Assembly (NCBI RefSeq): GCF_000177675.1
Contig: NZ_ADGX01000013.1
Location: 1 to 64,000 of the forward strand
Source of the DNA: Parafrankia sp. EUN1f
GTDB lineage: Bacteria > Actinomycetota > Actinomycetes > Frankiales > Frankiaceae
Reading direction: 5' to 3'
DNA: 64,000 nucleotides
The position numbers and the translations under genes were made by a program. Shown here piece after piece: positions 12,484 through 21,962 of the stretch; position 1 is the stretch's first letter; each line of letters begins with the position of its first letter. A model generated the notes under the pieces. That model worked only from the letters and a program-made list of their open reading frames with translations, was not told the DNA's origin and did no database searches.

Positions 12484-12571
12484 TGAGGAGACCGACATGT
12501 ATCGGTTCGGATTCCCGCCGATGATGTCCGGACTCGCTAGGCTCCTGGCACACGACGGCACACGAGCATAG
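12484..12571 (+). CDS. Possible 24-codon upstream ORF in the gap leader
   Basis: An ATG at 12497, preceded by TGAGGAG (12484-12490) at 6-nt spacing, opens a 24-codon frame (MYRFGFPPMMSG..) ending with TAG at 12569-12571. That stop overlaps the gap Shine-Dalgarno (AGGGAG, 12570-12575), 13 bp before the gap GTG. This is the layout of a translated leader peptide coupled to the next gene. No homology is recognised and the ORF could be chance. The coordinates given include the ribosome-binding site. Confidence 0.4.
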
Positions 12572-13589
<1,018 letters not shown>

Positions 13590-13591
<2 letters not shown>

Positions 13592-13629
13592 CAACACCAG
13601 GTCATCCGAGACAACACCAGGTCATCCGA
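13590..13629 (+). repeat. Perfect 20-bp tandem duplication between gap and pgk
   Basis: GACAACACCAGGTCATCCGA occurs twice head to tail. The first copy begins inside the gap stop codon and the second ends 43 bp before the pgk GTG. Perfect identity suggests a recent duplication. Confidence 0.9.
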
Positions 13630-13672
13630 CCAACCTGACCACCTGACCTTCGCCTACACCGGAGTAGCCAGC

Positions 13673-14875
13673 GTGAGGACGATCGACGACCTGCAGGTCA
13701 CCGGTCACCGTGTACTTGTCCGTAGCGATCTCAACGTCCCTCTGGACCACTCGGGGGCCACGCCCCGCATCACCGACGACGGTCGGGTGCGGGCCAGCGT
13801 GCCGACAATCCAGGCGCTGCTCGACCGGCAGGCGAAAGTGGTGGTCTGCTCGCACCTCGGCCGCCCCAAGGGTGAGCCGGAGGCGAAGTACTCGCTAGCG
13901 CCGGTCGCCGAGCGGCTGGCCGAGCTGCTGGGAGTCCCGGTCTCCTTCGCCGGGGACGGCGGCGGCGACATCGCCGGTGACCGGGCCCGCGAGGTGGTCG
14001 GGCAGCTGGGCGAGGGGCAGGTGGCCCTGCTGGAGAACCTCCGCTTCCATCCGGGGGAGACCAGCAAGGACGCCGCCACCCGGGCCGCGTTCGCGGATGA
14101 GCTGTCGGCGCTCGCCGAGTTCTACGTGGGTGACGCGTTCGGCGCCGTGCACCGGGCACACGCGAGCGTGTCCGAGGTGCCCAAGCGGCTGCCGCACGCG
14201 GCGGGCCGGCTGGTGCTGACCGAGCTGGACGTGCTGCGCAGGCTCACCGCGGCTCCGGAGCGGCCCTACTCGGTGGTGCTCGGCGGCTCGAAGGTGTCGG
14301 ACAAGCTCGGCGTCATCCGGGCCCTGCTACCGAAGGTCGACTCGCTCCTGGTCGGCGGCGGGATGTGCTTCACCTTCCTGGCCGCGCTCGGGTATCCGGT
14401 CGGCGCGTCGCTCCTGGAGAGCGAGATGATCGATACCTGCAAGGGGCTGCTGGCCGAGGCCGGCGACCGGCTCGTGCTCCCCACGGACATCGTGGTCGCG
14501 GACCGCTTCGCGGCGGACGCCGAGACCGCGGTCGTCGCCGCGGACGCGATTCCGGACGGCTGGCTGGGCCTCGACATCGGGCCGGCCTCGACCGCGGCGT
14601 TCGCCGACGTCGTCGGCGGTGCGGCCACGATCTTCTGGAACGGCCCGATGGGGGTCTTCGAGTTCGCGCCGTTCGCCGCGGGAACCCGGGGTGTCGCCGA
14701 GGCGGTCGCCGCCGGCGGCGGCTTCTCCGTCGTGGGCGGCGGGGACTCGGCTGCCGCCGTCCGCGCGCTCGGCATCCCGGACAGCGACTTCAGCCACATC
14801 TCCACCGGCGGTGGCGCCAGCCTGGAGTACCTGGAGGGCAAGACCCTTCCCGGGCTCGCCGCGCTCGACGTCTGA
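13673..14875 (+). CDS. pgk: Phosphoglycerate kinase
   Basis: Pgk (400 residues) transfers phosphate from 1,3-bisphosphoglycerate to ADP. The substrate site [10 protein letters not shown] and HLGRPKG lie in the N-terminal domain, [11 protein letters not shown] and the hinge region follow, and the nucleotide site [10 protein letters not shown] and [10 protein letters not shown] are in the C-terminal domain. The GTG at 13673 gives the normal N-terminus ([18 protein letters not shown]); no strong Shine-Dalgarno is seen. It lies 80 bp after gap and 146 bp before tpiA, with a perfect inverted repeat in the latter gap. Confidence 0.98.
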   Translation: MRTIDDLQVTGHRVLVRSDLNVPLDHSGATPRITDDGRVRASVPTIQALLDRQAKVVVCSHLGRPKGEPEAKYSLAPVAERLAELLGVPVSFAGDGGGDIAGDRAREVVGQLGEGQVALLENLRFHPGETSKDAATRAAFADELSALAEFYVGDAFGAVHRAHASVSEVPKRLPHAAGRLVLTELDVLRRLTAAPERPYSVVLGGSKVSDKLGVIRALLPKVDSLLVGGGMCFTFLAALGYPVGASLLESEMIDTCKGLLAEAGDRLVLPTDIVVADRFAADAETAVVAADAIPDGWLGLDIGPASTAAFADVVGGAATIFWNGPMGVFEFAPFAAGTRGVAEAVAAGGGFSVVGGGDSAAAVRALGIPDSDFSHISTGGGASLEYLEGKTLPGLAALDV

Positions 14876-14930
14876 GCCCCGCCCGGGGCACGGGCGCCGT
14901 TCGAGGCATCACCATCCGAAGCATCATCAC

Positions 14931-15000
14931 TGAGCCTTTTCCATCGTCGACACCGACCTGCGGCTGCAGCACTTGACAAACGTGAGATGGAAAAGGCTCA
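14931..15000. repeat. Perfect 15-bp inverted repeat between pgk and tpiA
   Basis: TGAGCCTTTTCCATC at 14931-14945 and its exact complement GATGGAAAAGGCTCA at 14986-15000 flank 40 bp. The long loop contains a perfect TTGACA (14973-14978). It could act as an attenuator or terminator, or be a 70-bp MITE-like element; no flanking target duplication is seen. Confidence 0.8.
14973..14978 (+). promoter_or_regulatory. TTGACA -35-like hexamer before tpiA
   Basis: A perfect -35 hexamer inside the inverted repeat and 44 bp before the tpiA start. No good -10 sits 16-18 bp downstream, so an internal tpiA promoter is only a possibility. Confidence 0.25.
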
Positions 15001-15021
15001 CCGACGAAGGGAAGCAGGGAC

Positions 15022-15834
15022 GTGGCGAAGGGGGCACCCGCCCGCGGATCGGCCGGTTCCGGTCGGCGGACGTTGGTCGCCGGCAACTGGAAGATGAACC
15101 TCAACCATCTCGAGGCCATCGCGCTGGTTCAGAAGGTCGCCTTCGACCTGAAGCCGGCCGAGCTGGAGAAGGTCGAGGTCGTGTTCCTGCCGCCGTTCAC
15201 CGACCTGCGCAGCGTCCAGACCCTGGTCGACGGCGACAAGCTCGCCGTCGGCTACGGGGGTCAGGACCTGTCGCCGCACGGCTCCGGGGCCTACACCGGT
15301 GACATCAGCGGAACCATGCTGGCGAGGCTTGGCTGCTCGTATGTCGTCGTCGGGCACTCCGAGCGGCGCACCTACCATCACGAGGACGACGCGCTGGTCG
15401 CCTCCAAGGTCCTCGCGGCCTACAAGCACGGCATCACACCGATCCTCTGCGTCGGCGAGCACGAGGACGTCCGCGCGGCGGGCAACCACGTCGAGCATGT
15501 GCTGACCCAGCTGGAGGGTTCGCTCGCCGGCGTCAGCGCCGAGCAGGCCGCGACACTCGTCGTCGCCTACGAGCCGGTGTGGGCGATCGGAACCGGTCGG
15601 ACCGCCTCGGCCCAGGACGCCCAGGACATGTGTTCGGCGGTTCGTGGCCAGCTCTCGAAGCTGTTCGGGGATTCCGTCGCGGGCGGAATCCGGGTTCTCT
15701 ACGGGGGCTCGGTAAAGGCCGCGAACGCCGCCGAACTGTTCACCATGCCCGACATCGACGGTGGTCTCGTCGGCGGCGCGAGCCTTGTCGCAGAGGAGTT
15801 CGTGGGGATCGTCCGCGCTTCGCCGGCGGCCTGA
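15022..15834 (+). CDS. tpiA: Triosephosphate isomerase
   Basis: TpiA (270 residues) interconverts dihydroxyacetone phosphate and glyceraldehyde-3-phosphate. Catalytic parts are intact: GNWKMN (Lys), the electrophilic His in [23 protein letters not shown] (catalytic Glu and phosphate loop), and [12 protein letters not shown]. The GTG at 15022 adds about 14 residues before [10 protein letters not shown], slightly more than usual. It completes the gap-pgk-tpiA cluster and is followed by secG after 103 bp. Confidence 0.98.
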   Translation: MAKGAPARGSAGSGRRTLVAGNWKMNLNHLEAIALVQKVAFDLKPAELEKVEVVFLPPFTDLRSVQTLVDGDKLAVGYGGQDLSPHGSGAYTGDISGTMLARLGCSYVVVGHSERRTYHHEDDALVASKVLAAYKHGITPILCVGEHEDVRAAGNHVEHVLTQLEGSLAGVSAEQAATLVVAYEPVWAIGTGRTASAQDAQDMCSAVRGQLSKLFGDSVAGGIRVLYGGSVKAANAAELFTMPDIDGGLVGGASLVAEEFVGIVRASPAA

Positions 15835-15937
15835 GGCACCTGCGCGGGCACCGGGGCGGCGTGATGTACGTTGGCACGATCGTCGAGCCTGATCGGGTAC
15901 GACGTTCGGGCCCTAACGACAGCGGGAGCTGGTCCAG

Positions 15938-16168
15938 ATGACGGTCGGCCTGTCGATCGCACTCATCGTCACGAGCGTGCTGCTCATCTTGCTGGTGCTG
16001 CTGCACCGGGCCAAGGGCGGTGGTCTTTCGACCCTCTTCGGCGGAGGGGTGTCGTCGTCGCTGGGCGGCTCCTCGGTCGTCGAGAAGAACCTCGACCGCC
16101 TCACCATCGCGGTGGCCCTGTTGTGGGCCACCTGCATCATCGGCCTCGGTCTGCTGTTGAAGAGCTGA
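15938..16168 (+). CDS. secG: Preprotein translocase subunit SecG
   Basis: A 76-residue protein with two membrane helices (residues ~5-23 and ~55-73) joined by the glycine-rich RAKGGGLSTLFGGGVSSSLGGS loop diagnostic of SecG, of which the key part is KGGGLSTLFGGG. It assists SecYE in protein export. GGGAGCTGG lies upstream of the ATG. Following tpiA is the usual actinobacterial order. The lipoprotein gene starts 3 bp after its stop. Confidence 0.95.
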   Translation: MTVGLSIALIVTSVLLILLVLLHRAKGGGLSTLFGGGVSSSLGGSSVVEKNLDRLTIAVALLWATCIIGLGLLLKS

Positions 16169-16171
16169 ATT

Positions 16172-17956
16172 TTGAGCAGCAGATCCCGGTGGTCGGGCAC
16201 CCTTCGTGCGCTGGTCGCCCTCCTCGCGGCCGCGATGTTCGCGGCCGCGGGGTGCAGCGGTGAGCCCGATCCGGCACCGGGCCCGATGGCGGCGAGCCCG
16301 TCCAGCGCGCCGACGACCGCCGCGCCCGTCGAGAAACCCGGCGGCACCCTGCGCCTGCTCACCGGGCAGATGCCCAGCGGCGATCCAGGCTGGGCCGACG
16401 AGCCGGGGGAGCGGGCGTTCGCCCGGCTCGTGACCCGGCAGCTCTACAGCTACCCCTCGGACCCGGATGTCACCGGTTCGACGATTCCGCGGCCGGATCT
16501 CGCGGTCGGCGCCCCCGTGGTGTCCGAGGACCGCCTGGCCTACACGGTGCGCCTGCGTTCGGCGGCCCGCTGGAACACGCCGAGCCAGCGCCGGATCACC
16601 GCGACCGACGTGGCGCGGGGCTTCAAGCGGCTGTGCTCACCCCCGACACCCTCGCCGCTGCGCGGTTACTACGCCGCGACCATCCGCGGCTTCGCCGAGT
16701 TCTGCACCCAGCTCGCCGCCGCACCGGTAGCCGACGCGCCGGCCCTGATCGAGAGCGGGTCGATCCCCGGTGTCGAGGTCGTCGGCGACGACACGATCGT
16801 GTTTCACCTGCTCAAGGCGTCCAACGACTTCGTCGACCTGCTGGCGTTGCCGGCCAGCTCCCCGGTTCCCCTGGAGGCGTTGGCCTATCCGGCGGACTCC
16901 CCGGAGTACCTCGACAACCTGATCTCCGCCGGCCCGTACCGCTTCGTGCCCGCGCCCGACGGCAGCTACCTGCTTTCCCGTAACCCGTCCTGGAGCGGCT
17001 CGTCCGACGGCATCAGGCGGGCGCTGCCCGACCACATCACCGTCACGGACGGCCTCACGCCGGAGACCATCGCCGCCCGCATCGAGGCCGGAGAAGGCGA
17101 CATGGCCCTCGACGGGGAGGTTCCCGCGGACGTGCTGAGTGACCTGACCGGCGACGGGGGCGACCGGCTGGCGGTCTCCTCGACCGGGCCGGTGACCGCG
17201 CTCGTCGTCGGGTTGAACGGGCCGTCCGCGGCCGCGCTGCGCGAGCAGCAGGTGCGCGCCGCACTGGCGTACTGCGTCGACCGGGCGGCGGTCGTCGACG
17301 CGCTCGGCGGGCCGACGCTCGCCGGTGAGACGTCCCAGCTGCTGCAGGCGCCGATGACCGGCTACGAGCAGTACGACCCCTACGCGGCGGGGGAGGACAC
17401 CGGCGACCCCGTGCGCTGCGGCGAGGGCCTGGCGAACAACCCCGGCGGGAAGGTGACCGCGCTGTCGCTGCTGACGACGGACAGTGCCACCGACGCCGCC
17501 GTCGCCCAGGCCCTGCGGACCGCGTTCGCTCGCGCCGGCATCCGGCTGGACGTGCGGATCCGCAACGCGGAGCAGTACCAGCAGGCGGTGAGCAACCCGC
17601 AGGCCCAGTTCTGGGACCTGGCGCTGACCACCATCGACCCGGACTGGTTCGGCGATGCCGGGCGCACCGTCTACCAGCCGCTGCTGGACGAGACCTGGGC
17701 CGGCGCACGCCCAGCGGACGGCGGCTACCGGCTTGGGGACCTGCAGACACGCCTGGACGGCGCCCTCGCGACCCTGGGGAAGGACCAGGCGGCGGCGGAC
17801 TGGTCGGCATTGGAACGCGCGGTTGTCAGCGACGCCGCGGTCGTGCCGCTCGCGGTCAGGTACTCGGCCCGCCTCCACAGCGCGGCCGTCGTGACCTTCA
17901 CGATCGTCCCGTCGCTGGGAACCGCCGACCCCACCGCGGTCGCACTGGCACCCTGA
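16172..17956 (+). CDS. ABC transporter substrate-binding lipoprotein, peptide family (SBP_bac_5)
   Basis: A 594-residue extracellular solute-binding protein. A signal peptide (LRALVALLAAAMFAAAGC) ends in lipobox AAGC, so the mature protein is lipid-anchored outside the membrane. The body follows the dipeptide/oligopeptide-binding family: LVTRQLYSYPS, the RWNTPSQRRITATDVARGFKR block (key part ITATDVARGFKR), and YLDNLISAGPYRF. The start is TTG at 16172, 3 bp after secG; no ATG or GTG would keep the signal peptide. No permease or ATPase genes are adjacent, so it is an orphan here. The ligand is unknown. Confidence 0.85.
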   Translation: MSSRSRWSGTLRALVALLAAAMFAAAGCSGEPDPAPGPMAASPSSAPTTAAPVEKPGGTLRLLTGQMPSGDPGWADEPGERAFARLVTRQLYSYPSDPDVTGSTIPRPDLAVGAPVVSEDRLAYTVRLRSAARWNTPSQRRITATDVARGFKRLCSPPTPSPLRGYYAATIRGFAEFCTQLAAAPVADAPALIESGSIPGVEVVGDDTIVFHLLKASNDFVDLLALPASSPVPLEALAYPADSPEYLDNLISAGPYRFVPAPDGSYLLSRNPSWSGSSDGIRRALPDHITVTDGLTPETIAARIEAGEGDMALDGEVPADVLSDLTGDGGDRLAVSSTGPVTALVVGLNGPSAAALREQQVRAALAYCVDRAAVVDALGGPTLAGETSQLLQAPMTGYEQYDPYAAGEDTGDPVRCGEGLANNPGGKVTALSLLTTDSATDAAVAQALRTAFARAGIRLDVRIRNAEQYQQAVSNPQAQFWDLALTTIDPDWFGDAGRTVYQPLLDETWAGARPADGGYRLGDLQTRLDGALATLGKDQAAADWSALERAVVSDAAVVPLAVRYSARLHSAAVVTFTIVPSLGTADPTAVALAP

Positions 17957-18017
17957 GTGGCACCGGGCTTCCCGGAGTGCACCGAGGTCCTCACAGCGAG
18001 CAGGAACACACCCGGGT

Positions 18018-18037
18018 GAGGGCCCCAACGGGCCCTC
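18018..18037 (+). terminator. Terminator-like hairpin after the lipoprotein gene
   Basis: A perfect 8-bp stem GAGGGCCC/GGGCCCTC with a CAAC loop, 62 bp after the stop. It lacks a T-run, as is common for high-GC actinobacterial terminators. Confidence 0.6.
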
Positions 18038-18097
18038 CTGAACCGGTAGAAGCCCCGGTGGGGGTGGTCGGTGTAACCCGTGGTGGGCCTGGCGTCC

Positions 18098-18103
18098 TAC
18101 ACT
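18098..18103 (+). promoter_or_regulatory. Possible -10 of rbpA
   Basis: TACACT, 137 bp before the rbpA start and downstream of the hairpin, is the best -10-like hexamer in this gap. No matching -35 is seen. Confidence 0.25.
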
Positions 18104-18240
18104 CCGAAAAGACGTCCTCGGCGAGCCTTTCGGTAGGCGCCGGCACGTCAACGGTGGCGGTGCGGGCGTGGGTGGTCCGACCGCGGGGGGCCGACCGCCG
18201 AGCTACCACCCATGGGACGAGACGAAGGAGCACGCGGGCC

Positions 18241-18582
18241 GTGGCAGGTGGCAACGCCATCCGGGGGAGCCGGGTCGGGGCAGGGCCAATGGGGGAGGCC
18301 GAGCGGGGCGACACCGCGCCGCGGCAACGGATCTCCTTCTGGTGCGCCAACGAGCACGAGACGAAGCCGGCTTTCGCCGCCGACGCTTCCATACCGGACA
18401 CCTGGGACTGTCCGAGCTGTGGCTTTCCCGCCGGCAGGGACCGTGACAACACGCCCGCGCCGCCGAAGACCGAGCCGTACAAGACGCACCTCGCCTACGT
18501 GCGGGAGCGTCGCAACGAGAAGGACGGTGAAGCGATCCTCGCGGAGGCCCTGGCGAAGCTGCGGGGCGCGCCGGTCACCTGA
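18241..18582 (+). CDS. rbpA: RNA polymerase-binding protein RbpA
   Basis: RbpA (113 residues) binds RNA polymerase and the principal sigma factors in actinobacteria and stabilises the open complex. The sequence is nearly canonical: GNAIRGSRVGAGPMGEAERG, FWCANEHET, WDCPSCGFPAG (Cys pair of the core domain), and the sigma-interacting KTHLAYVRERR with GEAILAEALAKLR at the end. GTG 18241 has AAGGAG about 10 nt upstream and gives the family N-terminus. It stands alone between the lipoprotein and kinase genes. Confidence 0.97.
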   Translation: MAGGNAIRGSRVGAGPMGEAERGDTAPRQRISFWCANEHETKPAFAADASIPDTWDCPSCGFPAGRDRDNTPAPPKTEPYKTHLAYVRERRNEKDGEAILAEALAKLRGAPVT

Positions 18583-18618
18583 ACCTGAGCATCACCGCGG
18601 AACCGTCAGCTGTGCGAG

Positions 18619-20409
18619 TTGGAGGCCGGCCACGTTGAGGCCGGCCACGTTGAGAGCGATCGCACGGTGGCCGATCGCACCGAGGCCGATCGCACCGAGG
18701 CCGGCCGGGTTGTGACCGGCCACGAGGAGGTCGGCCGCAGTGCGGCCGGCCGCATGGTGGCCGGCCGGGTTCAGGCCGGTCACGTTGTGGCCGGCCGGTA
18801 CCGCCTGCTGGAAACAATCGGCGCCGGCTCCATGGGCGTCGTGTGGCGTGCCTCGGACCTGCTGCTGCGGGTCGAGGTGGCGGCCAAGGCCATCTGGGTC
18901 GGTGGACGTCCGAGCGCGGCCGGTCCGGTCGACCCGGACCGGGCCCGGGTCGCCGCCGCGGTACGGGAGGCCCGCAACGCCGCCCGGCTGCGGGGTAACC
19001 CGCACGTCGTCTCCGTGACCGACGTCCTCGAGGACGTCGGCATCCCGTGGATCATCATGGAGCTGATCGCCGCCACGTCACTGGACGCGGCGGTTCGGTC
19101 GGCCGGCCCGCTGCCGAACACCCGGGTCGCGCAGGTGGGCCTGGCAGTGCTGGACGCCCTGATGGCCGGGCAGCGCATCGGGCTGCTGCACCGGGACGTC
19201 AAACCGGCGAACATCCTGCTGGCCGACGACGGCCGTGTCCTGCTCACCGACTTCGGTATCGCGACCCACGTCGAGGACACGACCTCCCCGGGTTCCGATG
19301 GCAGCGCGGGTACCCCCGCCTACCTGGCGCCGGAGCGCATCACGCAGCGTCCGGCCTCCGTGGCCGCGGACCTGTTCTCACTCGGTGCCACGCTTTACTT
19401 CGCCGTCGACGGGGAGCCGCCGTTCGCGCGGGAGACCGTCGTGATGACCCTCGGCGCGGTGATGCACGTGGATCCACCGCCGCTGGCGCGGGCGGACACC
19501 CTGTGGCCGGTCATCGGTGGTCTGCTCATCAAGAACCCGGAGAACCGCCTGGGGGCGGAAGCGGCCCGTGCCCTGCTCCTGCGGGCACTGCGCCTGTCCG
19601 CCCCCGCGACGACTGGCGCCGCTCGGAGTCCCCTGCCCTTTCCGGTCTCTCCAGCCGTTCCGGCTCCGCCAGCCGTTCCGGCTCCGCCAGCGGTTCCGGC
19701 TCCGCCAGCGGTTCCGGCTCCGCCAGCGGTTCCGGCTCCGCCAGCGGTTCCGGCCATGCCAGCCGTGCCGGTCTCTCCAACCGTTCTTGCCCCGCCAACC
19801 GCTCCGAGTCCCCCGCCCGCGGCTGATCCGGGCCGTGCGGCGACTTCCCCGCTCCCGCGGGACTCGGCGCCCGTGCCATCGGTACAGGGCTTGGATCAGG
19901 TTGACCGGATGGATCAGGTGGAACGGGCGAGCCCGATTCGGCGAGCGGCCTGGATGGGCCGGGCGTTACGGAGCCGTCCGTGGCTTGCCGGGGGGATCGC
20001 GGGTCTGGCGGTCATCGGGCTCGTCACCGTCGCACTGTGGATCATGATGGGTGGTGCCGCTCCGCGCGGTGCTGGTTCGGCCGTACCCGCCGGAATGGTC
20101 GGTTCCTGGAGCGGTTGGGTGGTCCAGGGGCCGATCGGGTTCGGAGTCGAGATCGCGCTCACCGACGGCGCGGTAGACGACACCGTCGGCCGCAGCTTGT
20201 ATCCGACCGAGGGGTGCAGCGCGGACCTGCGCCTGCTGGAGGCCGGTCCGAACACCATCACGGTTCAGGAGCGGCTCGACGAGAAGGGGTCTCTGTGCCA
20301 GGGCGCCGACCGGCTGGTCCTGACGCTACGTCCCGATGGCCGGCTGAGGTACATGTTCCCGGCGACGTCGATCAACTCGATGGGCAGCGCCGATCTCACC
20401 CGGACCTGA
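18619..20409 (+). CDS. Membrane Ser/Thr protein kinase (PknB-like)
   Basis: A eukaryotic-type kinase. From the N-terminus: about 60 residues of five-residue repeats, the kinase domain (GAGSMGVVW P-loop, AAKAIW Lys, HRDVKPANILL, LTDFGIA, GTPAYLAPE), a Pro/Ala-rich linker of PAVPAP repeats, one transmembrane helix (GGIAGLAVIGLVTVALWIM) and an outside domain of about 115 residues, probably a sensor. The start is uncertain: 18619 is a TTG with a poor ribosome site, and ATG 18754 or later GTGs also keep the kinase core. The 15-bp DNA repeat runs into the conserved AGRYRLLE. Targets are unknown. Confidence 0.88.
   Translation: MEAGHVEAGHVESDRTVADRTEADRTEAGRVVTGHEEVGRSAAGRMVAGRVQAGHVVAGRYRLLETIGAGSMGVVWRASDLLLRVEVAAKAIWVGGRPSAAGPVDPDRARVAAAVREARNAARLRGNPHVVSVTDVLEDVGIPWIIMELIAATSLDAAVRSAGPLPNTRVAQVGLAVLDALMAGQRIGLLHRDVKPANILLADDGRVLLTDFGIATHVEDTTSPGSDGSAGTPAYLAPERITQRPASVAADLFSLGATLYFAVDGEPPFARETVVMTLGAVMHVDPPPLARADTLWPVIGGLLIKNPENRLGAEAARALLLRALRLSAPATTGAARSPLPFPVSPAVPAPPAVPAPPAVPAPPAVPAPPAVPAPPAVPAMPAVPVSPTVLAPPTAPSPPPAADPGRAATSPLPRDSAPVPSVQGLDQVDRMDQVERASPIRRAAWMGRALRSRPWLAGGIAGLAVIGLVTVALWIMMGGAAPRGAGSAVPAGMVGSWSGWVVQGPIGFGVEIALTDGAVDDTVGRSLYPTEGCSADLRLLEAGPNTITVQERLDEKGSLCQGADRLVLTLRPDGRLRYMFPATSINSMGSADLTRT
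18622..18801 (+). repeat. Twelve 15-bp tandem repeats at the kinase 5' end
   Basis: Units of the type GAGGCCGGCCACGTT, the first two identical and later ones diverged (GCCGATCGCACC variants). In the kinase frame they encode A[G/D][H/R]xx pentapeptides leading straight into AGRYR of the kinase fold. The minus strand is also open, reading AGLNV-type pentapeptides. Confidence 0.85.
19651..19758 (+). repeat. Six 18-bp tandem repeats in the kinase linker
   Basis: CCAGCCGTTCCGGCTCCG repeated six times with minor changes, in frame, encoding PAVPAP. It is the juxtamembrane linker between kinase and membrane helix and is probably length-variable. Confidence 0.85.
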
Positions 20410-20556
20410 GCTGACGGCCTGAGCTGCCGTGGCCTGAGCCGATCGGCGTGGTGCGTTCGCCGATTCACCCGCGCCGGGTGAGCGCTGGGCGCGGCGTGGC
20501 GCGGCGAAGCGGGTATGAGTCGGTCCTGCTGGTAGCTGACGGTGAGAGGAGGCAAG

Positions 20557-20946
20557 GTGGATTCCGACTTCCCGCTCCTCAGCGTGTTCCTCTACATGCT
20601 GTGGTTCTTCTGTTTCGTGTTGTGGATCTTTCTGCTCTTTACTGTGGTGACGGACGTCTTCCGCAGCCAGGACCTGTCCGGTTGGGGGAAGGCAGGCTGG
20701 ACCGCGGCGATTCTGATCCTGCCGCTGATCGGCGTGCTGGCCTATCTGATTGTTCGGGGCCACAGCATGCACGAGCGGCAGAACCGCGACGCCGCGGCCG
20801 CGGCCGACCTCTGGCGTGCCCAGGTCCGCGCGGCGGCCGGGCGGCCCAGCACCGCTGACGAGCTCAGCAGGCTGGCCGACCTGCGTGACCACGGGGTCAT
20901 CAGCAGCAACGAGTTCGAACGGGAGAAGACGAAGATCCTGGCCTGA
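20557..20946 (+). CDS. Small membrane protein with PLD-nuclease N-type helices and SHOCT domain
   Basis: A 129-residue protein. Two hydrophobic helices (VFLYMLWFFCFVLWIFLLF and AAILILPLIGVLAYLIV) form a PLDc_N-like membrane hairpin; a charged stretch and a C-terminal SHOCT motif follow (STADELSRLADLRDHGVIS..EFEREKTKIL). Proteins of this layout are common in actinobacteria and their role is unknown. GTG 20557 has AGAGGAGG upstream; the earlier GTG at 20542 would overlap that site. It is convergent with pgl. Confidence 0.85.
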   Translation: MDSDFPLLSVFLYMLWFFCFVLWIFLLFTVVTDVFRSQDLSGWGKAGWTAAILILPLIGVLAYLIVRGHSMHERQNRDAAAAADLWRAQVRAAAGRPSTADELSRLADLRDHGVISSNEFEREKTKILA

Positions 20947-20977
20947 ACCCGCCGGCCGCCCCACGGGCCGGGCTCCG

Positions 20978-21962
20978 TCAGCGGACCCCGGCCTGTGAGG
21001 TGTGAAGGCGGGACGCGGCCGCCCGGTCGACGAGCCACAGGGTGGCCTCACGCCCGACAGCCCCGGCGGCGGGCCATTTCACCGGATCCGCGCCGGGGCG
21101 CAGCGCGGTCGCGACCGCCTCCGCCTTCTCCTCGCCCGCGACGACCACCCACACCTGACGCGCTGACCGCAGCGTCGGCGGGGTCAGCGTCACCCGGGTC
21201 GGTGGCGGCTTCGGGCAGTCCCGCACCGCGGCCACCGGTTCGGTCGCCACGGACGCGGGGGAGTCGGGGAAGATCGAGGCGACGTGCGTCTCCGGCCCGA
21301 GCCCGAGCAACAGCACGTCGAAGACAGGCACCGGCGAACCGGGCTCCGCTCGGGCGGCCAGCTCGGCCGCGTACGCCACGGCCGCGGTCTCGGGCTCCTC
21401 GACCCCGGCTGGCCGGATCGACGCCAGCCGGGCCGCGTTGCCGGCCCCCTCGGCGGGGCGCTGTCCGAAGCGGACTCGACGTCGCCGGCCGCCCGCGCCG
21501 GAGTGAAGGGCGCCATCGGGAAGACCCGGCTCGGGTCCAGCGGGATGTGTTCCAGCAACGCCTCCCAGGCCTGCCGGTCGTTGCGGTCGGGGGAGTCCGC
21601 CGGCACGAACCGGTCGTCCCCCACCAGACGTCCACGCGGGACCAGTCGACCGCATCCAGCGCCGGGCTTCCCCGCAGCGCTCGCAGCAGCGCGATGCCGA
21701 TGCCGCCGCCGGTGAGGACGACCGACGCCACCGAGCGCTCGGCCTGTGCATCGACCAGTGCGGTGACGAGCCGGGCCGCCGCCGCGCGGACGAGCACGCC
21801 GGCATCGGCGTGGACGACCACTCTGGCCGGGGCGGAGGCCGCCGCGGCCAGAGTGGTCGTCACGGTCAGGCTGGTCGCTGTGGTCGCTGTGGTCGCTGTG
21901 GTCGGGCTGGTCGGGGTGGCTGGCACGGGTTCGACCTCCGGGCCGGGTCTCCCCGCGGTCAC
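20978..21962 (-). pseudogene. pgl: 6-phosphogluconolactonase, two frameshifts (pgl)
   Basis: Homology to 6-phosphogluconolactonase runs through three frames. Frame one covers the N-terminus (SVASVVLTGGGIGIALLRAL..VDVWWG); frame two continues DDRFVPADSPDRNDRQAW..VFPM; frame three gives VPVFDVLLLGLGPETHVASIFPDS to the end. The first switch is at the C5 run 21618-21622 and the second between 21443 and 21458 (C5 and G4 runs); one added base at each restores a full protein. The GTG start overlaps the opcA stop. With the enzyme otherwise well conserved and its operon intact, sequencing error is likelier than a true pseudogene. The N-terminal Thr/Ala-rich stretch is encoded by a 9-bp repeat (21875-21925). 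Confidence 0.85.
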
